Shown: piece after piece, positions 1 to 7,786 of the stretch
How positions within the stretch are numbered: position 1 is the first letter of the stretch
How the letters are laid out: every line of letters begins with the position of its first letter
NCBI GenBank assembly: GCA_026392145.1
Contig: JAPLCS010000380.1
Coordinates: 1-12,173, forward strand
Length of the DNA: 12,173 nucleotides
Direction: 5' to 3'
From: Fimbriimonadales bacterium
GTDB taxonomy: Bacteria > Armatimonadota > Fimbriimonadia > Fimbriimonadales > Fimbriimonadaceae
Notes under the pieces: model-generated
What the model saw: only the letters and a program-made list of their open reading frames with translations
Told to the model about the DNA's origin: nothing
The model's database searches: none
Position numbers and translations under genes: made by a program

Positions 1-1
1 G

Positions 2-601
2 TTGGGGCTACCGTCTGAAATTGACCCCGTGCTCATTGAGGGGCACAGTCCATATATCTTCCCTCAGGCGACTACTTTGGCCTTCCGATTTGGAAAACGG
101 GGCGCCATGCCTCCTGTTGAGTTGATGTGGTACGACGGGGTGAAGAATTTGCCGCCGTTGCCACCTGGATTTGATGGTGGGGTGGTTGACCCGAATATTC
201 CGCCACCGACCTCGGGCAAGATTGATACCAAGGTGAACCCGCCTGGCAAGGTGATTTATGGTGAAGGACTGACTTTCAAGGGTGGGTCACACGGCACTAC
301 GCTCAAGATTATTCCTGGAGCTTCAACTGCGAATCCTAAGTTGCCAGAGGTTCCACGTCCGGTAACCAATCACTTCTTGAACTTTATTGCCGGGTGCAAA
401 GGTGAGGAGGTTTGCCGATCAAACTTTAGCGTGGCGGGGCCTTTGAGTCAGGTGATGGCGTTGGGTGTCTTGGCTCAACGGGTAAATGCGAAGTTGGAAT
501 TCGATCCTGTCAAGAAGCGGATTACAAACCATAAGGTAGCGAATGAACTATTAAATGGAGTTCCTCCTCGAAAAGGTTGGGAACAGTATTACCGGATGTA
601 G
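2..601 (+). CDS. Gfo/Idh/MocA family oxidoreductase, C-terminal part (5' end outside window)
   Basis: This is the C-terminal 199 residues of a larger protein; the frame is open to the left edge and the first codon seen (TTG at 2) is internal. The family comprises NAD(P)-dependent sugar or cyclitol dehydrogenases with an N-terminal Rossmann fold, which is not in the window. What is visible is the substrate-side C-terminal domain found in planctomycete-type members: a VELMWYDG strand (about residues 39-46), a proline/glycine-rich stretch, a GEGLTFKGG segment, then NHFLNFIAGCKG (about 123-134) and the closing GWEQYYRM. The start, cofactor site and catalytic Lys are upstream. No signal peptide can be judged. 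It converges on the AT-rich gene pair to its right. The family call is fairly sure; the substrate is unknown. Confidence 0.82.
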   Translation: MGLPSEIDPVLIEGHSPYIFPQATTLAFRFGKRGAMPPVELMWYDGVKNLPPLPPGFDGGVVDPNIPPPTSGKIDTKVNPPGKVIYGEGLTFKGGSHGTTLKIIPGASTANPKLPEVPRPVTNHFLNFIAGCKGEEVCRSNFSVAGPLSQVMALGVLAQRVNAKLEFDPVKKRITNHKVANELLNGVPPRKGWEQYYRM

Positions 602-653
602 ATGTTATTGCTGACAGTAATGTGTTGCGTTTAATCGTTGATTAACTTATGAA

Positions 654-1061
654 CTATTTGAACTGATAATCATTGTCATCTTTTGAATTAGGAGTTTCAG
701 GAATACCGTAAAAGAAATGTTGTAATACTCTCAGTAAGAAGGTGTCTTTTTGAAACGTATGACCAATCCATTTCTCTCCGTCTAAAAAATCGTACCATTT
801 GAGTTTGAACTTATTAGCAATTCGATACATGGTGGCAACGTCTAGTGTCAATCGCCATAAAAGAGCACTCGCAATAAACTTAGAAGAATAGACACCCTTG
901 AACACAACAGGAAAGAACCTTGGAATATTGAAATTATGTTCACGGATAATGTGAAGTGAGCTCAGTATAAAAAGTGAACCGATTTCTATAACTACACAAA
1001 AAAGAAAAATCCCACTATGGCATGTCCATAGTATCATTACCAAAGAAAAACATTCACCCAA
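654..1061 (-). CDS. Hypothetical protein with hydrophobic N-terminus
   Basis: Not recognised. The 135-residue product has a hydrophobic N-terminal half (about residues 6-36, rich in L, I, F, V and C), which looks like one or two membrane segments. A more polar C-terminal half follows, with a WYDFLDGEKWIGHTF stretch and an acidic tail. I chose TTG at 1061 because it is preceded by AGGTGAT, a good match to the anti-Shine-Dalgarno sequence at suitable spacing. That site lies inside the end of the upstream gene, so the two genes overlap by 8 nt and are probably translationally coupled. ATG at 1037 is the alternative start. The region is AT-rich relative to the rest of the window (hand counts of 18/60 and 19/60 G+C in two lines). 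Function unknown; it could be a chance ORF, but the overlap and ribosome-binding site argue for a real gene. Confidence 0.45.
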   Translation of the reverse strand: MGECFSLVMILWTCHSGIFLFCVVIEIGSLFILSSLHIIREHNFNIPRFFPVVFKGVYSSKFIASALLWRLTLDVATMYRIANKFKLKWYDFLDGEKWIGHTFQKDTFLLRVLQHFFYGIPETPNSKDDNDYQFK

Positions 1062-1737
1062 ACATCACCTGTTGTAGCTCTTCAAGAGATTGGTAAGCGG
1101 ACCATATCCAGTCTGAGAAGCAAACGTTCCAGGCAATTGAGTCGTAAAGTTGTTCAAAGGTATCGGCTTCACAGTAGCCGTCCCTGAACCATTCACATTG
1201 CTCTTCGGTAGGTGCCATAAGTTCCGCACACCAATTGCCATTTTGAAGATAACGAAGTAGTAAGGCCATACATGGGTGTTCTCTGTCTGGTGTCAAACCG
1301 TAGATACCAGGCACATAAACCTCTCTGCTCCACTGTGGATAGTTTTGACTAATGAAAGCGCTGATTTGCTCAGTACTTTGATTGTTGTTTTCTAGAAGCA
1401 TAAGTTCGACTAAAAGTCGGTCAGAATCAGAATCGAATTCTTCTTCATTCACACCGACATAAATCCATGATCCAAACTTTCTTTCTATCCCTTCATATGA
1501 GTTGCCTGTATCTTCAGCGACATTCGAAACAATATCCTCAAGTGAGTGGAAAGTTTTTTTCCACACGAGCTTTTCAGGTTTGTACTCAGATTCAATAAAT
1601 AAGTCTTTTGCATCAAGGTTGGGGATGAGTCTGCCCGTGTATCTGCCGTTGTACGATATGACTGCAGAATAGTTAAGGTTTACAGACATTGGATTGGTAT
1701 TTAGATCGTCAATTGTAAATTCAATTGGTAAAAGCAC
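1054..1737 (-). CDS. Hypothetical acidic, Trp-rich protein
   Basis: Not recognised. The product has about 227 residues, is strongly acidic and is rich in Trp and Tyr, with no signal peptide or membrane segment, so it is probably cytoplasmic. Visible landmarks (counting from GTG 1737) are a YNGRYTGRLIP segment near residues 29-39, a polar acidic stretch DSDSDRLL near 102-109, and a Trp-rich C-terminal third containing WNVCFSDWIWSAY. The composition and the small coupled partner recall immunity-type or SMI1-like accessory proteins, but I see no motif that supports naming it. Possible starts are TTG 1743, GTG 1737 and ATG 1689. GTG 1737 is preferred because an extended -10 sequence (TGTTATACT) ends 7 nt before it, the same spacing seen at other genes here. 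It heads a two-gene unit with the membrane-like protein downstream. Confidence 0.6.
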   Translation of the reverse strand: MLLPIEFTIDDLNTNPMSVNLNYSAVISYNGRYTGRLIPNLDAKDLFIESEYKPEKLVWKKTFHSLEDIVSNVAEDTGNSYEGIERKFGSWIYVGVNEEEFDSDSDRLLVELMLLENNNQSTEQISAFISQNYPQWSREVYVPGIYGLTPDREHPCMALLLRYLQNGNWCAELMAPTEEQCEWFRDGYCEADTFEQLYDSIAWNVCFSDWIWSAYQSLEELQQVMFG

Positions 1738-1744
1738 TAACAAA

Positions 1745-1753
1745 AGTATAACA
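1745..1753 (-). promoter_or_regulatory. Extended -10 promoter element for the 1054-1737 gene
   Basis: On the minus strand this reads TGTTATACT, which is TGn plus a -10 hexamer matching TATAAT at 5 of 6 positions. It ends 7 nt before the in-frame GTG at 1737, so transcription would begin at or next to the start codon. No convincing -35 box is seen 16-18 nt upstream, as is usual for extended -10 promoters. Inferred from sequence only. Confidence 0.45.
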
Positions 1754-1842
1754 ATATGTTCGCAGATTTCTTGTGAGTGGTAATTGTTACACCTTGACGA
1801 GTGTGCTGCCGATTATTCTTGTTTCACGTAGTCCTCGAATTG

Positions 1843-1848
1843 TAGACT
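1843..1848 (+). promoter_or_regulatory. -10-like element immediately upstream of the alkylation repair gene
   Basis: TAGACT fits TANNNT and ends 6 nt before the ATG at 1855. No Shine-Dalgarno sequence lies between it and the ATG. A weak -35-like TTGTTT sits at 1819-1824, 18 nt upstream. The spacing implies a leaderless or nearly leaderless transcript. Confidence 0.4.
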
Positions 1849-1854
1849 CGTGGT

Positions 1855-2535
1855 ATGACGCTTTCGGAGGTATTGGCGCAGTTAGAATCGCTGAAGAGCG
1901 GGAAGGTACGGGACATCAATGTGAATGTCACGGGTGCCAAGAAAGAGTCAGGCACTCAGGTTCCGAGCGTGAAGATGGGGGATCTCAGGGTTTTAGCCAA
2001 GCAGATCAAGCAAGACCATGAACTTGGTTTGCAATTGTGGGATTGTAGAGATATTGATGCCCAGCTTTTGGGGATTTTGTTGCTTTCTCCAAAGAAGTTG
2101 CGTGCTGAGGAACTGGATTCAATGGTTTGTTCGGTGAAGTCCACTCAGTTGGCAGATTGGCTGAATTCTTATGTGGTGAAGTTGCATCCGGGCAAAGAAG
2201 AATTGCGGGAAGGGTGGATGGATTCAGACAGCGAGATGGCTCGGCGTGCGGGTTGGAGTTTGACCACCGAAAGGGTGATTAAGCGCCCTGAGGGATTGGA
2301 TTTGGATGAGCTGCTCACTCGACTTGAATCTTCTATGGGGCGTGAGGTTGCCACAGTACAGTGGACGATGAATTACTGCTTAGCTGAAATTGGAATAAAC
2401 TTTGCCGAGCATCGGTCAAGGGCGATAGCAATTGGGGAAGCGATAGGTTTGTTCCGGGACTATCCGGTTTCCAAGGGATGTACTTCTCCGTTTGCTCCGA
2501 TTTGGATTGCTGAAATGGTTCGTCGGCAGAGTTGA
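1855..2535 (+). CDS. DNA alkylation repair protein, AlkD-superfamily (HEAT-like repeats)
   Basis: A 226-residue cytoplasmic all-helical protein of the DNA alkylation repair family (PF08713/COG4912), whose characterised members are HEAT-repeat glycosylases that excise N3- and N7-alkylated purines. Recognisable family blocks are MGDLRVLAKQIKQDHELGLQLW (about residues 41-62, split here by helix turns), DIDAQLLGILL (66-76), ADWLNSYVV (100-108), MARRAGWSLT (128-137), VQWTMNYCLAEIGI (168-181) and the C-terminal YPVSKGCTSPFAPIWI (203-218). Arg130/131 match the conserved Arg region. However, the Asp that AlkD uses in its WDxVD motif seems to be Asn104 or Ser105 here, and the Trp of the second aromatic position is Tyr174. 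It may therefore belong to a subfamily with altered or non-glycosylase activity. ATG 1855 is preceded by a -10-like hexamer and no ribosome-binding site. A terminator overlaps its stop codon, so it is a single-gene unit. Confidence 0.8.
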   Translation: MTLSEVLAQLESLKSGKVRDINVNVTGAKKESGTQVPSVKMGDLRVLAKQIKQDHELGLQLWDCRDIDAQLLGILLLSPKKLRAEELDSMVCSVKSTQLADWLNSYVVKLHPGKEELREGWMDSDSEMARRAGWSLTTERVIKRPEGLDLDELLTRLESSMGREVATVQWTMNYCLAEIGINFAEHRSRAIAIGEAIGLFRDYPVSKGCTSPFAPIWIAEMVRRQS

Positions 2536-2556
2536 GCACACTCTGCCGATTTATTT
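2523..2556 (+). terminator. Rho-independent terminator of the alkylation repair gene
   Basis: A perfect 10-bp stem (TCGGCAGAGT at 2523-2532 paired with ACTCTGCCGA at 2540-2549) encloses a 7-nt loop and is followed by the T-rich tract TTTATTTT. The TGA stop codon of the upstream gene (2533-2535) lies in the loop, so the left arm is coding sequence. The T-tract is on one side only, so it serves the plus-strand gene and not the convergent peptidase gene. Confidence 0.85.
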
Positions 2557-2576
2557 TCTCACTACCTGCTTCTTAA

Positions 2577-4493
2577 TCACTTCTTGACGGCGGCAATATA
2601 GGCTTTTTCTCCGCCGACGATGGGGAGTGTTATTTGGGTTGCCGAGAGATCAACGGATAGTTTGGTACCTGGCTTTGGCCACAGGGTGAAATCGCGGTCG
2701 CTGGACAGTACCATGAGTGCGATTTTTTTGCCTGCGGGGATGATTTGGTCATCTGGTTGGAGGTCAAAACTGAGGGTGACGTACTCACCTGGTTTGAGGG
2801 GGGTGCCTTTTTCAAGCGAGTGATAGTCTCCGCCCTTAAGTGACTTTGCGTTCTGGGGGTCGGCCCATCCTCGGGTGATGAGGTTTGCTGGACTGATTGG
2901 CCCGTCGGTCCATGGAAGTTGAACAAGATACACCGAAAGGTTGGCGAAGGCAGTGCTGGAGGCTAACTTAAGAGTTACCCGTACTGTGCCAGATAGGTGT
3001 AGCGGTGTGCTGAGTTCTGGGGTTGCGAAGAGGAGTCGATTGGGTGATTCGGATGCTTTAGCAAGGCTAGGGGCATCGAATGAGACGTCATCGAGAAGTT
3101 GCTCAATGATTGTCTTTTTGAGCTTTGTGGTTGTGAGTGAGCCGACTGAGTTACCTCCTGCTGAAGGGTAGAAAGTGACCGAAGATGCGGCCGGATTTGG
3201 ATAGTCAGCGTAGGGAGTAGGCGCTGGCATGCTTCGTCTTGAAGTGCCAGGCGTTGACTCACGAACAATGTACGATTTGGGTCCGTTTTCGACTCCGTTT
3301 TGAATTCCGTAAAGGAAGCGGGTGAACCATTTGTTCATGAGTTCCAGTGGAGGATCTCCACCGTGACCGCCTTGATGGAAGTATTGAACGAGGGGTACTT
3401 TGCCTCGAACTGCTTGACTGATGCGGAAGCTGTGTTCTGGGACTACATTCCAGTCGTTAAAGGCGTGTGCCATGAGCACGGCGCATTTAATATTCCCGGT
3501 GAATTTGAGAAGATCACGTTCTGCCCAGAAAGCGTTGTAGTCACCAGTGCGTCGGTCTTGATTCTTGGCAAACTCACCGTCTCGATAGAGTTGGTTGCTC
3601 ATGGCTCGAGTTGCGGGGTCCCCGCTGTGGATGAAATCATAGAGGGAGTCGATATCTTCTCCTAGCCAACCGCCCGGATGGCGCACTAACCCATTTGATC
3701 GATAGTAGTGGTAGTAGGAGGTGTTGGGTGCTACTGGGATGATGGCTTCGAGTCCTTTGACTCCGGTAGTGGCTGCGGCGACGGGGATGGTGCCGTTGTA
3801 TGAAGTTCCGGTCATTCCCACCTTTCCAGTGCACCAGGTCGCTTTGATTTCGTTCTCGCCAGACTTGGTGGTGAATCCTTTTGCGCGTCCGTTGAGCCAG
3901 TCTATGACGGCTTTGGGAGCGAGTCGTTCTGGTGCTCCCCCCACGGTTGGACTTCCTTCGGAGAGTCCTGTACCTGGGGCTTCGGAGTGAACAACGGCGA
4001 ATCCGCGTGGAATCCAGGTGCCGACCAGTTCGTTGGAAATCATGGTTCGATTGGGTTCGAATCTGACGTCTGGATGGAACGTTCGGGCGGGGGGTTCTGC
4101 GCCAAGTTCGTGCTTAACATCCCAGAGAATGGCGCCTCCGTTGGCGGTTCCAGCAAAGTAGGGGGAAGATTCGTAGATGACAGGGACTTTGAGACCCTCG
4201 GTGTCGGTTTGCTTTTGTCGTGTTACATCAACATGAACTCGGTCCTTTTTGCCATTTTTGTCTGAATCGAATTCTGTTTCAACCCAAAGATGTTCTCGAA
4301 TCCATTCGCTTGAGTTGCTGAATGCGGGGACCACTTGTGCTTGACCATCGGTGAAAACTGGTTTGGCTACTGACTGTTGTGCGTTTGTCACTTGGGCCAT
4401 TCCGATAAAACTGGCGAGTAGAAGACTGACTAGCCTCGCAGTTCTAGTTCGGTTTGAAGGTTTGGCACTAGGTGTGAGAATAGCCAAGGACAT
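2577..4493 (-). CDS. Secreted S15-family / CocE-NonD hydrolase (Xaa-Pro dipeptidyl-peptidase type)
   Basis: A 638-residue exported alpha/beta hydrolase of the X-Pro dipeptidyl-peptidase S15 and CocE group, which cleave dipeptides after proline or hydrolyse esters or acyl bonds. The N-terminus has a basic stretch (Arg15, Arg17, Arg20), a hydrophobic core and a likely signal peptidase site near Ala38-Gln39. The catalytic triad is readable: nucleophile Ser231 in GTSYNG, Asp347 in HAFNDWNV, and His377 in HQGGHGG. Residues from about 430 onward form the C-terminal jelly-roll (PepX_C-like) domain, ending near GGEKAYIAAVKK. The length suits the 600-650-residue actinobacterial-type Xaa-Pro peptidases. 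ATG 4493 is preceded by TGATATAAT and by no ribosome-binding site. It stands alone, divergent from the cytochrome operon and convergent with the alkylation repair gene. The hydrolase family is sure; the exact substrate (prolyl peptide versus ester) is not. Confidence 0.9.
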   Translation of the reverse strand: MSLAILTPSAKPSNRTRTARLVSLLLASFIGMAQVTNAQQSVAKPVFTDGQAQVVPAFSNSSEWIREHLWVETEFDSDKNGKKDRVHVDVTRQKQTDTEGLKVPVIYESSPYFAGTANGGAILWDVKHELGAEPPARTFHPDVRFEPNRTMISNELVGTWIPRGFAVVHSEAPGTGLSEGSPTVGGAPERLAPKAVIDWLNGRAKGFTTKSGENEIKATWCTGKVGMTGTSYNGTIPVAAATTGVKGLEAIIPVAPNTSYYHYYRSNGLVRHPGGWLGEDIDSLYDFIHSGDPATRAMSNQLYRDGEFAKNQDRRTGDYNAFWAERDLLKFTGNIKCAVLMAHAFNDWNVVPEHSFRISQAVRGKVPLVQYFHQGGHGGDPPLELMNKWFTRFLYGIQNGVENGPKSYIVRESTPGTSRRSMPAPTPYADYPNPAASSVTFYPSAGGNSVGSLTTTKLKKTIIEQLLDDVSFDAPSLAKASESPNRLLFATPELSTPLHLSGTVRVTLKLASSTAFANLSVYLVQLPWTDGPISPANLITRGWADPQNAKSLKGGDYHSLEKGTPLKPGEYVTLSFDLQPDDQIIPAGKKIALMVLSSDRDFTLWPKPGTKLSVDLSATQITLPIVGGEKAYIAAVKK

Positions 4494-4502
4494 GGTTGCC
4501 CG

Positions 4503-4511
4503 ATTATATCA
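4503..4511 (-). promoter_or_regulatory. Extended -10 promoter of the S15 hydrolase gene
   Basis: On the minus strand this reads TGATATAAT, a perfect consensus extended -10 (TGn + TATAAT), ending 9 nt before the ATG at 4493. Transcription would begin about 3 nt before the ATG, leaving no room for a Shine-Dalgarno sequence. No clear -35 box is seen. The rest of the 4494-4741 divergent intergenic region holds only short AT-rich inverted repeats (for example ATTGATTCAAT at 4554-4564). Confidence 0.6.
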
Positions 4512-4728
4512 GGATTCTGGTCTATGCACTCTTTTTGAATGATATCGATTGAGATTGATTCAATTTTGGGAGGAAATAGCATTCCAATCTCAGAAAAGAT
4601 TCCGCGACTCTTGATGAACAAACACTTCCATAAGCCGTGGGCAACTAAATTTGTCAGAGATTTGGGCTTGAATCACGTTTTTTTCCCAGATGGGGTCTTT
4701 ACTGTGTTTGTTTGAACCTGAATGTTTG

Positions 4729-4734
4729 TATAAT
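4729..4734 (+). promoter_or_regulatory. -10 element of the PSCyt1-DUF1501 operon
   Basis: A perfect TATAAT ends 7 nt before the ATG at 4742. A start site at about 4741-4742 would make the transcript leaderless from that ATG, or give a roughly 72-nt leader if ATG 4814 is used instead. No -35 box is convincing at 16-18 nt upstream, and no ribosome-binding site precedes either ATG. Confidence 0.55.
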
Positions 4735-4741
4735 TCGCAAC

Positions 4742-7700
4742 ATGTCGGCAAGATTAAGAAACCTTAATTCGGGTGGAGGCAAGGTTGGGACCATCACTCA
4801 ACTTAAGAACCGCATGTCGACGACTTCGCTCAATAAGACCTTTACTTTGGCGAGTCTGATTCTTGTGGTTGTTGCCACTCAATCCGTACCCTCTCAGGCT
4901 CAGAAGACAGCGATGACTCCCGAAATGGTCACAATGTTTGAGCAAAAGGTTCGTCCCACATTGGAAGCAAAGTGTATTGCTTGTCACGGACCGAAGCAGC
5001 AGAGTGCCAATTTACGACTCGATAAGCCAATTAATGCTCGGATGGCTTATAAGGTTGCCGAGGCAATTTCATACGAAACCGATCCTGAGATGCCTCCTTC
5101 TGGAAAGTTGCCAGTGGATCAGCTTGCGGCGATGACGGCTTGGGCGAAGGCGGGAGCTCCTTGGCCAACTACTCCGAAAGTGGCTCCAAAGACCAAGGGT
5201 AAGTTTTGGTCGTTTATTGCTCCAAAGAAGCCAACTCTTCCTAAGGTGAAGCTGAAGGGATGGGCTTCAAACCCACTTGATGCTTTTATCCTTGCCAAGC
5301 TTGAGGAGAAGGGACTTAAACCTGCTCCGGCTGCCGACAGAAGAACCCTTATTCGACGAGCTACGTTTGATTTGACTGGCTTGCCACCAACGCCGCAAGA
5401 GGTTGAGGAGTTCTTGGCGGATAAGTCGCCGAATGCGTTTGAGAAAGTTGTTGACCGATTGCTCGCATCGAATGCGTATGGTGAGCGATGGGGTCGACAC
5501 TGGTTAGACGTTGCCCGTTATGCAGATTCCAATGGATTGGATGAGAACTTGGCGTTTGTGAATGCTTGGCGCTATCGAGATTATGTTATTGAGTCCATGA
5601 ATGCGGACAAGCCAATAGATCGATTCTTCCAGGAGCAAATTGCGGGAGATTTGATGCCTAACGCGGGCGATGATGAGATTATTGCTACGGGCTATCTGGC
5701 GTTGGGTGGCAAGATGCTTGCGGAAGATGACCCTGTCAAGCAGGAAATGGACATTATTGATGAGCAGGTAGACACCTTGAGCAAGTCCTTCCTCGGCTTA
5801 ACGGTGGGATGTGCTCGTTGCCATGATCACAAATTTGATCCCATCTCTGCCAAGGATTACTATGCAATGGCGGGAATCTTTAAGTCGACTAAGACAATGG
5901 AGAATTTCCGAGTGGTTGCAGATTGGTACGAGAGACCGATTGGCTCGAAAATTAACCAAGAGAAAGTTAAGGAAATAAATGCCAAGATCGGTGAAAAATC
6001 TGAGGTTCTGAATAAGCGAAGAAAGAGTGAAAAGGAAGCGCTTTCCAAGCAACTACAGCCGATGGCTTCGACCTATGAGGCGGCGGCGAAACAACTAATT
6101 GCTAATGAGAAGAGCAAAGCGAATTTGAAGCCGGCGATTGATGCTTCGAATGGTGCCGTACCTAAGGGCTCCATGGTTGTTGAAGCTGAGAGCTTCATCA
6201 CAGGGAATGTCACGCGAGATACGGGTGGATACGGCAAAGGGATTGGGGTGCTGGTGAATCACGGTGATATGCCCAATCGTGTTGAGTATCAGGTGAGTGT
6301 TCCGAGTGCTGGGGCCTACCAATTAGATTTGAGATATGCGTCGAATGACTCAAGGTCTATTCGGGTGTATGCCAATGGTGAGTTGGTGCTTTCGAATGCG
6401 GCTGCGAAGACCACGGGTGGTTTTTATCCTGAGCATCAAAGGTGGTTTGCAGAGGGGATTTTCATGCTGAATGCAGGGGTGAATTACCTGAAGTTTGAGC
6501 GAGATGAATACTTCCCGCATCTTGATAAGTTTTTGCTGACTCCAAAGTTGGGACAATCGCCCACGGAAACGGTTGACGCTCGAACTGCGGAGGGTCGCTT
6601 AATTCCTGAACTGGTGCGAGATGTTGCCGAACGAATTAAACGTGGCGAGCCAGCCAAGATTGAGATTCCGGATAATCCAGAGAGATATCTTGCACCTGCG
6701 GTTGCGGCAGATTTGAAGCGTCTAGATCAAGAGATTAAGTCCCTTGAAAAGTCGAGACCGAAAATTCCGATGACGATGGCGGTGGGAGAGGGCAAACCTA
6801 CGAACTTGAAGGTGCACCTTCGTGGGAATTACCTGACGTTGGGTGATGATTCGCCTCGTCGGTTCCCTTCGATAATTGCGACTCCTAGTGATCCAGTTGT
6901 TCCTGCGGATAAGAGTGGTCGATTGGAATTGGCCAAATGGCTTACGAATGCCAATAACCCTCTGACTGCTCGAGTTTTTGTGAATCGAGTTTGGAGATGG
7001 CGTTTTGGAAGGGGGATTGTCGGAAGCGTTGACAATTTTGGTGCGTTGGGAGATTTACCTACTCACCCGGAGCTGCTGGATTGGCTGGCGACTTCATTCG
7101 TTGGTGAAGATAAGTGGAGCTTGAAGAAGTTGCACAAGCGAATGATGCTGACGAACACTTACATGATGAGCGGGCAGTATGATTCTCGTGCCGCGAATTT
7201 GGATCCGGATAATCATTATCTGTGGCGATTCCCGCGTAAACGGTTGGAAGCTGAAGCGATTCGAGATAACATCATGGCCGTTTCGGGACGGTTAGACCGA
7301 ACTATGGGTGGCACGATGCTAGGATTTGGACCTCGCGCTTATGTGACGGGCACAGATGGTGTTGACCGCGTTAATTACAATAGTACGCGCCGTGGGGTTT
7401 ATCTTCCGGTTGTGCGGGCGGCACTCTATGATGTTTACACGGCGTTTGACTTTGGTGATCCCACAGTGATGAACGGTGACAGGTCAAGCACCACCGTTGC
7501 TCCTCAGGCGTTGTTCATGTTGAATAGTCAAGTTGTGTTGAGCTCGACTAAGGCGATGGCGGAGAAGATTCTTCAGCAGAAGAATTTGAGCGACGCGCAA
7601 AAGATTCGGCAACTTTACATGCAGTGTTATGGACGTCCAGCCACCGAGGCTGAGGTGAGCCGAACCGTAGATTTTCTCGGGCGTTTTATGAATGTATACG

Positions 7701-7786
7701 CCAAAGCCAAAGACCCGCGACTGAGTGCCTGGCAAAGCCTCTGCAAGTCGATTATTGCTGCCAATGAGTTCATTTATGTCGAATAA
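4742..7786 (+). CDS. Secreted PSCyt1 - DUF1549 (PSCyt2) - CBM-like - DUF1553 (PSD1) protein
   Basis: A planctomycete-type cytochrome c fusion protein, 1014 residues from ATG 4742 or 990 from ATG 4814, where a cleaner signal peptide begins (MSTTSLNKTFTLAS, hydrophobic core, likely cut after SQA). The domains in order are as follows. First, PSCyt1 with a haem c motif CIACH (4973-4987) and a candidate Met ligand in MPPSGKLP. Next, PSCyt2/DUF1549 with RRATFDLTGLPPTPQE, GERWGRHWLDVARYADSNG and a second CxxCH (CARCHDHKFDP, from 5810). Then a short charged, probably coiled stretch. Then a beta-rich CBM6/CBM35-like domain (about 6170-6544) starting at VVEAESF. Last, DUF1553/PSD1 with NPLTARVFVNRVW, FGALGDLPTHPELLDWLA and SSTTVAPQALFMLNS. 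It would act outside the cytoplasmic membrane. The molecular role of the family is unknown; the CBM-like insert and glycosidase neighbours suggest a carbohydrate-linked redox job (inference). The next gene overlaps its 3' end. Confidence 0.92.
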   Translation: MSARLRNLNSGGGKVGTITQLKNRMSTTSLNKTFTLASLILVVVATQSVPSQAQKTAMTPEMVTMFEQKVRPTLEAKCIACHGPKQQSANLRLDKPINARMAYKVAEAISYETDPEMPPSGKLPVDQLAAMTAWAKAGAPWPTTPKVAPKTKGKFWSFIAPKKPTLPKVKLKGWASNPLDAFILAKLEEKGLKPAPAADRRTLIRRATFDLTGLPPTPQEVEEFLADKSPNAFEKVVDRLLASNAYGERWGRHWLDVARYADSNGLDENLAFVNAWRYRDYVIESMNADKPIDRFFQEQIAGDLMPNAGDDEIIATGYLALGGKMLAEDDPVKQEMDIIDEQVDTLSKSFLGLTVGCARCHDHKFDPISAKDYYAMAGIFKSTKTMENFRVVADWYERPIGSKINQEKVKEINAKIGEKSEVLNKRRKSEKEALSKQLQPMASTYEAAAKQLIANEKSKANLKPAIDASNGAVPKGSMVVEAESFITGNVTRDTGGYGKGIGVLVNHGDMPNRVEYQVSVPSAGAYQLDLRYASNDSRSIRVYANGELVLSNAAAKTTGGFYPEHQRWFAEGIFMLNAGVNYLKFERDEYFPHLDKFLLTPKLGQSPTETVDARTAEGRLIPELVRDVAERIKRGEPAKIEIPDNPERYLAPAVAADLKRLDQEIKSLEKSRPKIPMTMAVGEGKPTNLKVHLRGNYLTLGDDSPRRFPSIIATPSDPVVPADKSGRLELAKWLTNANNPLTARVFVNRVWRWRFGRGIVGSVDNFGALGDLPTHPELLDWLATSFVGEDKWSLKKLHKRMMLTNTYMMSGQYDSRAANLDPDNHYLWRFPRKRLEAEAIRDNIMAVSGRLDRTMGGTMLGFGPRAYVTGTDGVDRVNYNSTRRGVYLPVVRAALYDVYTAFDFGDPTVMNGDRSSTTVAPQALFMLNSQVVLSSTKAMAEKILQQKNLSDAQKIRQLYMQCYGRPATEAEVSRTVDFLGRFMNVYAKAKDPRLSAWQSLCKSIIAANEFIYVE

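Noticed and set aside
631..645. TTAATC-GTT-GATTAA inverted repeat between the convergent genes
   Set aside because: The stem is only 6 AT-rich base pairs with no T-tract after it, too weak to call a terminator; as an operator it has no supporting promoter.
1773..2021. An 82-codon plus-strand frame starting upstream of the alkylation repair gene
   Set aside because: It overlaps the recognised repair gene in another frame and has no family similarity or ribosome-binding site.
3300..4265. Long plus-strand open frames opposite the S15 hydrolase
   Set aside because: They are antisense to a gene with an intact catalytic triad and have no start signals of their own.
4539..4715. A 58-codon open frame from ATG 4539 in the divergent intergenic region, with GGAGG inside it
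   Set aside because: No ribosome-binding site or -10 at its ATG. It overlaps the upstream control region of the cytochrome operon, and an open frame of this length is expected by chance in six frames. No recognisable sequence.
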